Shown piece by piece: positions 13,642-20,336 of a stretch of DNA of 20,394 nucleotides. The translations under genes were made by a program, and so were the position numbers. The notes under the pieces were generated by a model, which was given only the letters and a program-made list of their open reading frames with translations, was not told where the DNA came from and ran no database searches. Source of the DNA: AC-32 sp035455605 (GTDB lineage: Bacteria; Actinomycetota; Thermoleophilia; Gaiellales; Gaiellaceae). The DNA lies in the NCBI GenBank assembly GCA_035455605.1, contig DATIER010000254.1, positions 1 through 20,394 of the forward strand, given 5' to 3'. Each line of letters begins with the position of its first letter. Position 1 is the stretch's first letter.

Positions 13642-13727
13642 CCGGAGGATGATGACCGCGTGCACACGGGGAGGGCGACGACGCTCGCGCAGACGCCGAA
13701 GCACGCGTGCTCCGTAGACTCGCCGGA
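13642..13727. other. divergent intergenic region between the epimerase and ubiD
   Basis: These 86 bases separate two divergent genes and should carry both promoters. On the plus strand TAGACT (13715-13720) is a good -10 candidate for ubiD. On the minus strand I see no clear -10 box or Shine-Dalgarno sequence before the epimerase. Confidence 0.5.
13715..13720 (+). promoter_or_regulatory. -10-like hexamer TAGACT before ubiD
   Basis: TAGACT fits TANNNT and ends 7 bases before GTG at 13728, the expected spacing for a leaderless message. It supports 13728 over the upstream ATG at 13707, which would place the hexamer inside the gene. Confidence 0.5.
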
Positions 13728-15221
13728 GTGAGCCCGCCTGCCGACCTGCGCGCGTGGATCGCGCTGCTCGAGCGCGAGAGCGAGCTCGTGCGCGTCTCGG
13801 CCGAGGTCGACCCCAACCTCGAGATCACGGAGATCGTCGACCGCGTGGTCAAGAGCGGCGGGCCGGCGCTCCTGTTCGAGAACCCCAAGTCGCAGCACCC
13901 GCTGCTGATCAACCAGTTCGGCACCGAGCGGCGCATGTGCCTCGCGTTCGACGCGCCGACGCTCGACGACGTCGGCCGGCGGCTCGGCGACGTGCTCGAG
14001 CTGCAGCCGCCGCAGGGGCTCGCCGAGAAGGTGCGCGGCCTGAGGAAGCTGAAGTCGATCGCCGACTCGCAGCCCAGGACGGTGCGCAGCGGCCCGGTGC
14101 AGGAGGTCGTCCTCCGGGGTGACGAGGTCGACCTCCGGCGTCTGCCGGTGCAGACCTGCTGGCCCGGCGACGCGGGGCCGTTCATCACCCTGCCGGCCGT
14201 GATCACCAAGGACCCGCGCACGGGCGCGCGCAACGTCGGCATGTACCGCCTGCAGGTGCTCGACGAGCGGACGACGGCCATGCACTGGCAGATCCACAAG
14301 GACGGCCGCGCCGACTACCTGATGACCGACGGGAAGCTCGAGGTGGCGGTCGCGCTCGGGCTCGACCCGGTCACGGCGTACGCGGCGAGCGCGCCGCTGC
14401 CGAAGCACGTCGACGAGCTGATGCTCGCGGGCTTCCTGCGCGGGGAGGCGGTCGAGCTCGTGCAGGCGAAGACGGTCGACCTCGAGGTGCCGGCGAGCGC
14501 CGAGCTCGTGCTCGAGGGCTACGTCACCAGGGACGAGCTCGCCGAGGAGGGGCCGTTCGGCGACCACACCGGCTACTACACGCCGCCCGAGCCGTTCCCG
14601 GTCTTCCACGTGACGGCGCTGACGATGCGGCGTGACGCGATCTACCCGTCGATCGTGGTCGGCAAGCCGCCGCAGGAGGACGCGTGGCTCGGGAAGGCGA
14701 CGGAGCGGATCTTCCTCCCGGCGATCCGGATGAGCGTGCCGGAGATCGTCGACTACGACCTGCCGGTCGCCGGCGCGTTCCACAACTGCTGCATCGTCTC
14801 GATCCGCAAGGCGTACCCCGGCCACGCGCAGAAGGTGATGCACGCGATCTGGGGCCTCGGCCTCCTGAGCCTGACGAAGGCGGTCGTCGTCGTCGACGAG
14901 TGGGTCGACGTGCACGACTACGACGAGGTCTTCTTCCGCGTCGGCGCAAACGTCGACCCGAAGCGCGACGTGCTGATCAGCGAGGGCCCGCTCGACCATC
15001 TCGACCACGCCCCGACGCTCCAGTTCTACGGTGGCAAGCTCGGGATCGACGCGACCCACAAGGGCCCGGCCGAGGGTGCCCGGGAGTGGCCGCCGGAGAT
15101 CGAGATGAGCGACGAGGTCAAGCGGCTGGTCGACGAGCGCTGGAGCGAGTACGGGCTCGGCGCCGCGCCCGAGCCGAACGGCCGCCGACAGGGGTCGTTG
15201 CGCCAACTGTTACGTCGTTGA
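13728..15221 (+). CDS. ubiD: UbiD-family prenylated-FMN-dependent decarboxylase, likely for menaquinone synthesis
   Basis: The 497-residue protein is a full-length UbiD-family member. The cofactor and active-site segments are present: NVGMYRLQVLDERTTAMHWQ, which carries the prFMN- and metal-binding Asn and Arg, and EEGPFGDHTGYYTPPE, with the conserved Glu and Asp-His. Further family segments are FHNCCIVSIRKAYPGHA and the C-terminal VVVDEWVDVHDYDEVFF. UbiD enzymes need the flavin made by UbiX, whose gene lies four genes downstream. In the futalosine pathway such a pair removes the carboxylate from the prenylated naphthoate, and mqnA at the window end supports that role. GTG at 13728 is chosen because a -10-like hexamer lies 7 bases upstream; it gives a start SPPADLRAW that suits the family. 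Confidence 0.93.
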   Translation: MSPPADLRAWIALLERESELVRVSAEVDPNLEITEIVDRVVKSGGPALLFENPKSQHPLLINQFGTERRMCLAFDAPTLDDVGRRLGDVLELQPPQGLAEKVRGLRKLKSIADSQPRTVRSGPVQEVVLRGDEVDLRRLPVQTCWPGDAGPFITLPAVITKDPRTGARNVGMYRLQVLDERTTAMHWQIHKDGRADYLMTDGKLEVAVALGLDPVTAYAASAPLPKHVDELMLAGFLRGEAVELVQAKTVDLEVPASAELVLEGYVTRDELAEEGPFGDHTGYYTPPEPFPVFHVTALTMRRDAIYPSIVVGKPPQEDAWLGKATERIFLPAIRMSVPEIVDYDLPVAGAFHNCCIVSIRKAYPGHAQKVMHAIWGLGLLSLTKAVVVVDEWVDVHDYDEVFFRVGANVDPKRDVLISEGPLDHLDHAPTLQFYGGKLGIDATHKGPAEGAREWPPEIEMSDEVKRLVDERWSEYGLGAAPEPNGRRQGSLRQLLRR

Positions 15222-15246
15222 CGGGCCGAACCTGCAACGATTGAAT
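15218..15246 (+). promoter_or_regulatory. probable promoter of the Rieske/cytochrome b operon
   Basis: TTGACG (15218-15223) and TTGAAT (15241-15246) are 17 bases apart, a near-consensus sigma70 pair lying at the very end of ubiD. Transcription would start near 15253, leaving a leader of about 20 bases that contains the Shine-Dalgarno sequence. CGTTG (15217-15221) and CAACG (15235-15239) form an inverted repeat across the spacer and could be an operator, though the arms are only 5 bases. Confidence 0.5.
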
Positions 15247-15262
15247 CCAGCCGGCTCAACGT

Positions 15263-15269
15263 AAAGGAG
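15263..15269 (+). promoter_or_regulatory. ribosome binding site AAAGGAG for the Rieske TTG start
   Basis: AAAGGAG ends 4 bases before TTG at 15274. It is the best Shine-Dalgarno match at an operon head in the window and decides the TTG start. Confidence 0.65.
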
Positions 15270-15273
15270 ACGC

Positions 15274-16224
15274 TTGGAAGAACGCCCGGGGGACGACCGA
15301 CCACAGCTGCCAGCGCCGAGCATCTGGCCGGTCGGCTTTGCCGTCGGCATCGTCTGCGTCCTCGTCGGCCTGGTCGTCAGCTGGTGGGTCGCCGCCGTCG
15401 GCGCCGCGCTGGCGCTGATCTTCGGCTTCCTCTGGGTGCGCGAGGTCGCGACCGGGAGGCCGCAGGTCGCCGGGCCGCCTCCGGCCGAGGCGCCCGCGGT
15501 CGACGGCGCGCCGCCGATCCCCGCGCACGTCGGCGAGGCGGCGATGCCGGAGCCGGAGCCGGGTGAGCGCTTCCCGCGGAGCAAGTTCCTCGAGGGCGCG
15601 ACCCTCGGGATCGGCGCGCTGATCGGGGCGATCGTGACGCTGCCGGCGCTCGGCGCCGCGCTCGTGCCGGGGTTCGTGAAGCAGAAGTCGAAGCCGATCG
15701 ACCTCGGGCCCGTCTCGAACTTCAAGGAGGGTCAGTACTACGTCACCACCTTCCCGCGGGACGCGAAGCAGGGGCTGATCTCGCACATGACCGCGTTCAT
15801 CCGCAACAACGGCTCGACGAACGGCAAGCCCAGCTTCACGTGCATCTCGAACCGCTGCGTCCACCTCGGCTGCCCGGTGCAGGCCGGCGGCCCGGTCTTC
15901 GACAAGCAGTCGAAGACCGTCAAGAGCGCCGGCGGCGAGGTCGACGTGACGCCGGCCCTGCCCGCCGCCGGCTTCATCTGTCCGTGCCACGGCGGCGCCT
16001 ACGACCAGGAGGGGAACCGGATCGCGGGCCCGCCCGTCCGGGCGCTCAACCGCTTCGAGTTCTCGATCGTGAACGGCCGCCTCGTCCTCGGCAACATGTA
16101 CTCGGTCTCCAAGGTCGACGGCTCCGGCGCGACCGCCAAGATCCACACGTACGACCTCGCCGGGCCGGGCCAGCACGTGGACGGACCCGAGCAGTGGTTC
16201 TATCCCGTGCAGCCGCCCCACTGA
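15274..16224 (+). CDS. qcrA: Rieske iron-sulfur protein of a menaquinol:cytochrome c reductase
   Basis: The 316-residue protein carries the Rieske cluster motifs CVHLGC (C195, H197, C200) and CPCHGG (C236, C238, H239), giving two Cys and two His ligands plus the disulfide pair. It passes one electron from quinol at the Qo site to the cytochrome c domain. The motifs are 35 residues apart, more than in mitochondrial proteins. The residue after CPCHG is Gly241 where high-potential Rieske proteins have Ser, which suggests low potential. Before the usual anchor helix (about 107-132) there are two extra N-terminal helices (about 17-37 and 38-56) and a Pro-rich linker, an arrangement known in actinobacterial QcrA. 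The TTG start is set by AAAGGAG. Its stop overlaps the cytochrome b ATG. Confidence 0.95.
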   Translation: MEERPGDDRPQLPAPSIWPVGFAVGIVCVLVGLVVSWWVAAVGAALALIFGFLWVREVATGRPQVAGPPPAEAPAVDGAPPIPAHVGEAAMPEPEPGERFPRSKFLEGATLGIGALIGAIVTLPALGAALVPGFVKQKSKPIDLGPVSNFKEGQYYVTTFPRDAKQGLISHMTAFIRNNGSTNGKPSFTCISNRCVHLGCPVQAGGPVFDKQSKTVKSAGGEVDVTPALPAAGFICPCHGGAYDQEGNRIAGPPVRALNRFEFSIVNGRLVLGNMYSVSKVDGSGATAKIHTYDLAGPGQHVDGPEQWFYPVQPPH

Positions 16225-17024
16225 TGGCGACGACGACCAGGAGCCGGAGCAAGCTCGAGACCGCGGCCACCTACCCGCTCGACTGGCTGGAGGAGCGCTC
16301 CGGGCTGATCGGCGGCCTCCGCTACTTCCTCTTCCGCAAGGTCCCCAGCGACACGGGCTGGTGGCACACGCTCGGCTCGGCCACGCTGACGGCGTTCCTC
16401 GTCCAGCTGGTGACCGGCGTGATCCTGGCCATGTACTACAAGCCCGACGTCAACTCGGCGCACGCCTCCGTCAACCACATCACGCACGACGTCTGGGGCG
16501 GCTGGCTCGTCCGCGGCATGCACCGCTGGGGCGCGAGCGTCTTCATCATCCTGATGTTCATGCACATGGGCCGCGTGTTCCTGTTCGGCGCGTACAAGTA
16601 CCCGCGCGAGCTGAACTGGATCGTGGGCGTCCTCCTGCTCGCGACCGGCCTGTTCGAGGGCCTGACGGGCTACCTGCTGCCGTTCGACCAGACCGCGTAC
16701 TGGGCGACCGTCGTCGCGATCAACATCAACGGGACGGCGCCGTTCGTCGGGCCGTTCCTGGCGACGATCTTACGAGGGGGCGCCGAGATCGGGCCCGACA
16801 CGCTCGCCCGCTTCTACTCGCTGCACATGCTGCTCGTGCCCGGCGCGCTGATCGGGCTGATCGGGCTGCACCTCTACCTCGTCGTGCGCCTCGGCGTCAG
16901 CTCGCCGCCGTGGTCGAAGGAGGCCGCCGGCCGCGAGCCGGAGCCCGAGCCGCCGCCGGCGCGCTCCGGCCTCGTCCAGCCCGCCCCGCGCGCGGCCGGC
17001 GTCCGCAGGAGGCCGAGCGAGTGA
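16224..17024 (+). CDS. qcrB: cytochrome b6-like subunit (N-terminal half of cytochrome b)
   Basis: The 266-residue protein has the four-helix haem-binding half of cytochrome b. Haem b ligands are H100 and H114 in helix B (GMHRWGASVFIILMFMH) and H201 and H216 in helix D. The second pair is 15 residues apart, as in cytochrome b6 and Bacillus QcrB rather than mitochondrial cytochrome b. YPRELNWIVGVLLL and GYLLPFDQ are typical Qo/Qi-side segments. The residue that aligns with the haem c(n) cysteine of cytochrome b6 (Cys35) and Bacillus QcrB (Cys43) is Thr49. After helix D there is a Pro/Glu-rich cytoplasmic tail of about 35 residues. ATG overlaps the Rieske stop (TGATG); its own stop overlaps the next gene's GTG. 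Confidence 0.96.
   Translation: MATTTRSRSKLETAATYPLDWLEERSGLIGGLRYFLFRKVPSDTGWWHTLGSATLTAFLVQLVTGVILAMYYKPDVNSAHASVNHITHDVWGGWLVRGMHRWGASVFIILMFMHMGRVFLFGAYKYPRELNWIVGVLLLATGLFEGLTGYLLPFDQTAYWATVVAININGTAPFVGPFLATILRGGAEIGPDTLARFYSLHMLLVPGALIGLIGLHLYLVVRLGVSSPPWSKEAAGREPEPEPPPARSGLVQPAPRAAGVRRRPSE
17007..17012 (+). promoter_or_regulatory. ribosome binding site AGGAGG for the subunit IV-cytochrome c gene
   Basis: AGGAGG lies 8 bases before GTG at 17021, inside the end of the cytochrome b6-like gene. It fixes the start of the fusion gene. Confidence 0.65.
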
Positions 17025-17815
17025 GCACCGTCGACGAGCGGCGCGCGCAGTTCCAGCGCTACAAGCAGGACGTCAAGGAGCGCGGCAAGCCGTTCTACCC
17101 GTACGCGATGTTCCACGACACGGTCATGAGCCTGGTCGTGGTCTGCGTGATCGTGGGGCTGGCGATCATCTGGAAGGAGACGACCATCCTCGGCTCGCTG
17201 ATCGGCGACCCGGCCGACCCCGGCACCCGAAACTTCGTCCCTCGCCCCGACTGGTACTTCTACTTCCTCTTCTACCTGCTCCGGATCTTCAAGTGGCCGG
17301 AGTCGGTGATCCTGGCCACGGTCGGGATTCCCACGATCTGCCTGATCCTGCTGCTCATCCTCCCGTTCGTCGACCTGCGCACCGAGCGGCGGCTCTCACG
17401 GCGGCCGGTGGCGATCGTCGCGGCCGCGCTGACGGTCGTCTCGATGGGCGTCCTCACCTACAAGGGGGCGACGGCGCAGGAGGCGATCGCCTCCGAGGTC
17501 AAGGCGGCGATCCCGAGCTGGGCGAAGAAGCAGGGCTTCGCGAACAACCAGCTGGCGTTGAAGGGCGCGAACCTGTTCGCCGAGTCCGGGTGCACCAACT
17601 GCCACACGTACCTCGGCACGGGCTCGTCCAACCTGGGCGCGCCGAACCTCTCGGCCGAGGGCGCGAAGAACAAGGGCATCCAGTTCCAGATCGACCATCT
17701 CAAGTGCCCGAGCTGCGTCAACCCCGGCTCGCCGATGCCGCCCTTCGCCGCGCTCGGCGAGGACAACCTTCGCGCCCTAGCCACCTTCCTCGAGGCGTCC
17801 AAGGCCTCGGGCTAG
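17021..17815 (+). CDS. qcrC: cytochrome b subunit IV fused to a C-terminal cytochrome c domain
   Basis: The 264-residue protein joins the three-helix C-terminal half of cytochrome b to a c-type cytochrome, as in Bacillus QcrC. Helices lie near 31-51, 79-117 (one long or broken span) and 129-147. The Qo-site motif is PDWY (76-79), in place of PEWY. After a linker, CTNCH (191-195) binds haem c and M239 in GSPMPPF is the likely sixth ligand. This domain accepts electrons from the Rieske protein on the outer face. A second Cys pair, CPSC (229-232), lacks the following His and sits where related cytochromes have DPQS, so it is probably a disulfide or redox switch. GTG overlaps the previous stop; the TAG stop begins a -10-like hexamer for ubiX. 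Confidence 0.95.
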   Translation: MSTVDERRAQFQRYKQDVKERGKPFYPYAMFHDTVMSLVVVCVIVGLAIIWKETTILGSLIGDPADPGTRNFVPRPDWYFYFLFYLLRIFKWPESVILATVGIPTICLILLLILPFVDLRTERRLSRRPVAIVAAALTVVSMGVLTYKGATAQEAIASEVKAAIPSWAKKQGFANNQLALKGANLFAESGCTNCHTYLGTGSSNLGAPNLSAEGAKNKGIQFQIDHLKCPSCVNPGSPMPPFAALGEDNLRALATFLEASKASG

Positions 17816-17818
17816 GGT
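17813..17818 (+). promoter_or_regulatory. -10-like hexamer TAGGGT formed partly by the qcrC stop codon
   Basis: The TAG stop codon at 17813-17815 continues as TAGGGT, a TANNNT match, and ends 7 bases before the ubiX GTG at 17826. No clear -35 box or Shine-Dalgarno sequence was found. Confidence 0.45.
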
Positions 17819-17825
17819 AGGCGCC

Positions 17826-18479
17826 GTGCGCGTCTTCCTCGGGATCACCGGCGCGTCGGGAGCGCCCTATGCGGCGCGCCTGCTCGAGGCGCTGTCCGCG
17901 GCCGGGGCAGAGATCGGGCTCTGCGCCTCGCGCGCCGGGATCGAGGTCGTCGCGACCGAGCTCTACGGCGACGCGCGGCTCTCCGCCGACGAGACGCTCG
18001 CGCGGCTGACCGAGCCCGTCCGCGGCGCCGTCACCCTCTACGACGAGCGCGACTGGCACGCGCCCTACGCGAGCGGGTCGGCCAAGGTGGACGGCTACGT
18101 CGTCTGCCCCTGCTCGATGGGGACGCTCGGGACGATCGCCTCCGGCGCGATGTCGAACCTGATCCAGCGGGCCGCGAGCGTCGCGCTGAAGGAGGGCCGC
18201 AAGCTCGTCCTCTGCCCGCGCGAGACGCCGCTCTCGACGATCCACCTCGAGAACATGCTGCGGGTGCGGCAGGCCGGCGCGGTCGTCCTCTTCCTCGCGC
18301 CGGGCTTCTACCACGTGTCAAGAACGGACGCACCGGCAGACCCGGCACGTCCTCTTAGCGGCGTCGCAAGCGACCGCCTTTGGTCGGTGAACGACCTGGT
18401 CGACTTCGTCGTCGCGCGCTGCCTCGACCAGCTCGGGCTCGAGCACCAGCTGGCGCGCCGCTGGGGCGACGATTCGTGA
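17826..18479 (+). CDS. ubiX: UbiX-family flavin prenyltransferase with an unusual insertion
   Basis: The 217-residue enzyme attaches a dimethylallyl group to reduced FMN, making the prFMN cofactor used by UbiD. Family motifs are ITGASGAPYAARLLEAL at the start, CPCSMGTLGTIASG, and LCPRETPLSTIHLENML. The C-terminal active-site residues are also present, the Tyr in GFYH (162) and the Arg in FVVARCLDQLG. Between these two is a stretch of about 20 extra residues (roughly 165-187) written with codons that are rare in the neighbouring genes (GCA four times, plus TCA, AGA, CCT, CTT). The usual length is about 190-200. The GTG start follows a -10-like hexamer; the TGA stop overlaps the GTG of ubiE. 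Confidence 0.95.
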   Translation: MRVFLGITGASGAPYAARLLEALSAAGAEIGLCASRAGIEVVATELYGDARLSADETLARLTEPVRGAVTLYDERDWHAPYASGSAKVDGYVVCPCSMGTLGTIASGAMSNLIQRAASVALKEGRKLVLCPRETPLSTIHLENMLRVRQAGAVVLFLAPGFYHVSRTDAPADPARPLSGVASDRLWSVNDLVDFVVARCLDQLGLEHQLARRWGDDS

Positions 18480-19159
18480 GCGTCGAGTCCGGCAGGCTCG
18501 CGCCCGAGGCGGTGCGGTCGATGTTCGACCGGATCTCGCCCGTCTACGACGCGATGAACCGCACGATGACGGCCGGCCTCGACCAGCGCTGGCGCCGCGC
18601 GGCCGTGAACGCGGTCGTGCAGCCGGGCGACCGCGTGCTCGACGCCTGCTGCGGCACCGGCGACCTCGCGGTCGCCGCGGCTCGCGCCGGCGGGCGGGTC
18701 ACGGGCGTCGACTTCTCGGAGCGAATGCTCGAGCGGGCGCGGCGAAAGGCGCCGGAGCTCGAGTGGGTGCAGGGCGACGCGCTCGCGCTGCCGTTCTCCG
18801 ACGGCTCGTTCGACGCGGCGACCGTCGGCTTCGGCGTCCGCAACCTCGACGACCTCGAGCGCGGCCTCGCGGAGCTGCGGCGGGTGCTCCGGTCCGGCGG
18901 TCGCGTCGCGATCCTCGAGATCACGAGGCCGAGCGGGCTGCTGGCGCCCTTCTACCGGCTCTGGTTCGACGGCCTCGTCCCGGCGCTCGGAAGGCTGCTG
19001 CCCGGCGGGTCGGCCTACACGTACCTTCCCGCCAGCGTGCGCCGCTTCCCGGGACCGGACGAGCTGGCAGGCCTGCTGCGCGCGGGCGGGTTCGAGGACG
19101 TCCGCTGGCGCACCTTTGCCGGAGGGATCGTCGCGCTCCACATCGGGAGGGCGGGATGA
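18476..19159 (+). CDS. ubiE: demethylmenaquinone methyltransferase (UbiE/MenG family)
   Basis: The 227-residue SAM-dependent enzyme methylates the ring of demethylmenaquinone in the last step of menaquinone synthesis. Diagnostic segments are MFDRISPVYDAMNRTMTAGLDQRWR near the start (family signature, residues 16-40), the SAM motif VLDACCGTGDLA, ALPFSDGSFDAATVGFGVRN, LRRVLRSGGR and YTYLPASVRRFP near the end. Length is normal. The GTG start overlaps the ubiX stop as GTGA and the stop overlaps the next ATG, so ubiX, ubiE and the polyprenyl synthase should be translated in step. In a futalosine-route cluster this is the enzyme also called MqnG; the sequence alone cannot tell the naphthoquinone substrate. 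Confidence 0.95.
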   Translation: MSVESGRLAPEAVRSMFDRISPVYDAMNRTMTAGLDQRWRRAAVNAVVQPGDRVLDACCGTGDLAVAAARAGGRVTGVDFSERMLERARRKAPELEWVQGDALALPFSDGSFDAATVGFGVRNLDDLERGLAELRRVLRSGGRVAILEITRPSGLLAPFYRLWFDGLVPALGRLLPGGSAYTYLPASVRRFPGPDELAGLLRAGGFEDVRWRTFAGGIVALHIGRAG

Positions 19160-20064
19160 GCCTCGCCACGATTCGTGAGACGCCCGGGCTGGACGCGTAC
19201 CTGGGCGACCTCGAGGTGCGGCTGGCCGCGGCCGTCGACGAGTATCCGGGGCTCGTCGCCGAGGTCGGCGGCGAGGCGCTCGCGGCCGGCGGCAAGCGCC
19301 TGCGGCCGCTGCTCGTCTTCCTCGCGGCCCGGCCGGGCGAGGAGCCGCTCGCCGCCGGGGCGGCCGTCGAGCTCGTGCACATGGCGACCCTCGTCCACGA
19401 CGACCTGATCGACCGCGCGCACTACCGCCGCGGCCGTGAGGCTGCGTGGGCGAGCCACGGGCCGCGGGCGGCGCGCGCGGCCGGCGACTACCTCTTCGCG
19501 CGCGCGTTCGCCGAGCTCGCCGCGACGGGCGACGCCGCGGCGGTGCGCTGCCTGGCCGACGCGACGCTCGCGCTCGCGCGCGGCGAGGCGCTGCAGCGCG
19601 CGCAGACGCACGACCCCGACACGAGCGTCGAGTCGTACCTCGAGCGCTGCGGGCTCAAGACGGGGAAGCTGTTCGAGGCGGCGTGCCTGCTCGGCAGCGG
19701 CGGCGACCGCGGCCTCGGCGAGTTCGGGCTCGCGCTCGGGATCGCGTTCCAGATCGCGGACGACATCCTCGACTGCTCGGGCGAGACGATCGAGACCGGC
19801 AAGATCGCCGGCACCGATCTGCGCGAGGGGACGCCGACGTTGCCGCTGATCCTGGCCGCGCGCGAGGACGCGTCGGTGCGGGACGCCCTCGCCGGCGGGC
19901 CGCTGAACGGTGCGCTCGTCCGCGTCGCCGAGACCGGCGCGCTCGAGTCGTCGCGCGAGGTCGCGCTCGACTACGCCCGCCGCGCGCGCGCGTGCCTCGA
20001 CGGCCACCTGCGTCGCGACGAGCTCGACGCTCTCGCCGACGCCGTCGTCGACCGGGAGTCGTGA
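19156..20064 (+). CDS. polyprenyl diphosphate synthase (long-chain trans-isoprenyl synthase)
   Basis: The 302-residue protein builds the isoprenoid tail from allylic and isopentenyl diphosphates. It has GGKRLRP (45-51), the first Asp-rich motif HDDLID (81-86), KTGKLFEAA (168-176) and the second Asp-rich motif ADDILD (201-206), so it should be catalytic. Small residues (Ala, Thr) in the helix before the first motif suggest long chains, as needed for menaquinone. Shorter length and the lack of the usual long N-terminus may mean that it works with a partner; a HepS-like candidate lies at 12157. GGGAGGG (19145-19151) precedes the ATG, which overlaps the ubiE stop. Its own stop overlaps the ATG of the VOC gene (TGATG). 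Confidence 0.95.
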   Translation: MSLATIRETPGLDAYLGDLEVRLAAAVDEYPGLVAEVGGEALAAGGKRLRPLLVFLAARPGEEPLAAGAAVELVHMATLVHDDLIDRAHYRRGREAAWASHGPRAARAAGDYLFARAFAELAATGDAAAVRCLADATLALARGEALQRAQTHDPDTSVESYLERCGLKTGKLFEAACLLGSGGDRGLGEFGLALGIAFQIADDILDCSGETIETGKIAGTDLREGTPTLPLILAAREDASVRDALAGGPLNGALVRVAETGALESSREVALDYARRARACLDGHLRRDELDALADAVVDRES

Positions 20065-20336
20065 TGGCGACGCTCGGCCGCACGATCCCGGCGCTGCCCG
20101 TTCGCGACACGGCGGCCGCGGCGGTCTTCTACCGCGACCGGCTCGGCTTCCGGATACTGCACCACGACGAAGGCTTCGTCGTGCTCGAGCGGGACGGCGC
20201 GCAGGTGCGCGCCCGCGACGTGCTCCACCCGGTCTCGCGCGACGGCGTGACCAAGACGGACTTCGGCTCCCGCGAGTTCGCGACGCTCGACGCCGACGGG
20301 AACCTCGTCTCGTTCTTCGAGTGGGTCGCGCGATGA
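20064..20336 (+). CDS. shortened VOC (glyoxalase/bleomycin-resistance) superfamily protein
   Basis: The 90-residue product starts like a typical VOC protein: IPALPVRDTAAAAVFYRDRLGF forms the first strand and helix, and FVVLERDG continues the first half. It then jumps directly to the end of a second half, DVLHPVSRDG with FATLDADGNLVSFFEW. About 30-40 residues that normally form the second strand-helix unit are missing; ordinary members have about 120. There is no frameshift or stop, so the loss is in frame. It could be a dimer-forming half-size protein or a decayed gene kept by translational coupling. ATG overlaps the polyprenyl synthase stop, and its TGA overlaps mqnA's ATG. Role in the cluster unknown. 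Confidence 0.8.
   Translation: MATLGRTIPALPVRDTAAAAVFYRDRLGFRILHHDEGFVVLERDGAQVRARDVLHPVSRDGVTKTDFGSREFATLDADGNLVSFFEWVAR

Noticed and set aside
13707..13727. ATG at 13707 as start of UbiD
   Set aside because: It would place the -10-like hexamer within the gene and adds residues not typical of the family; GTG at 13728 fits better.
17726..17737. CPSC as a second haem c site in the fused cytochrome
   Set aside because: The residue after CxxC is Val, not His, so it cannot ligate haem in the usual way.
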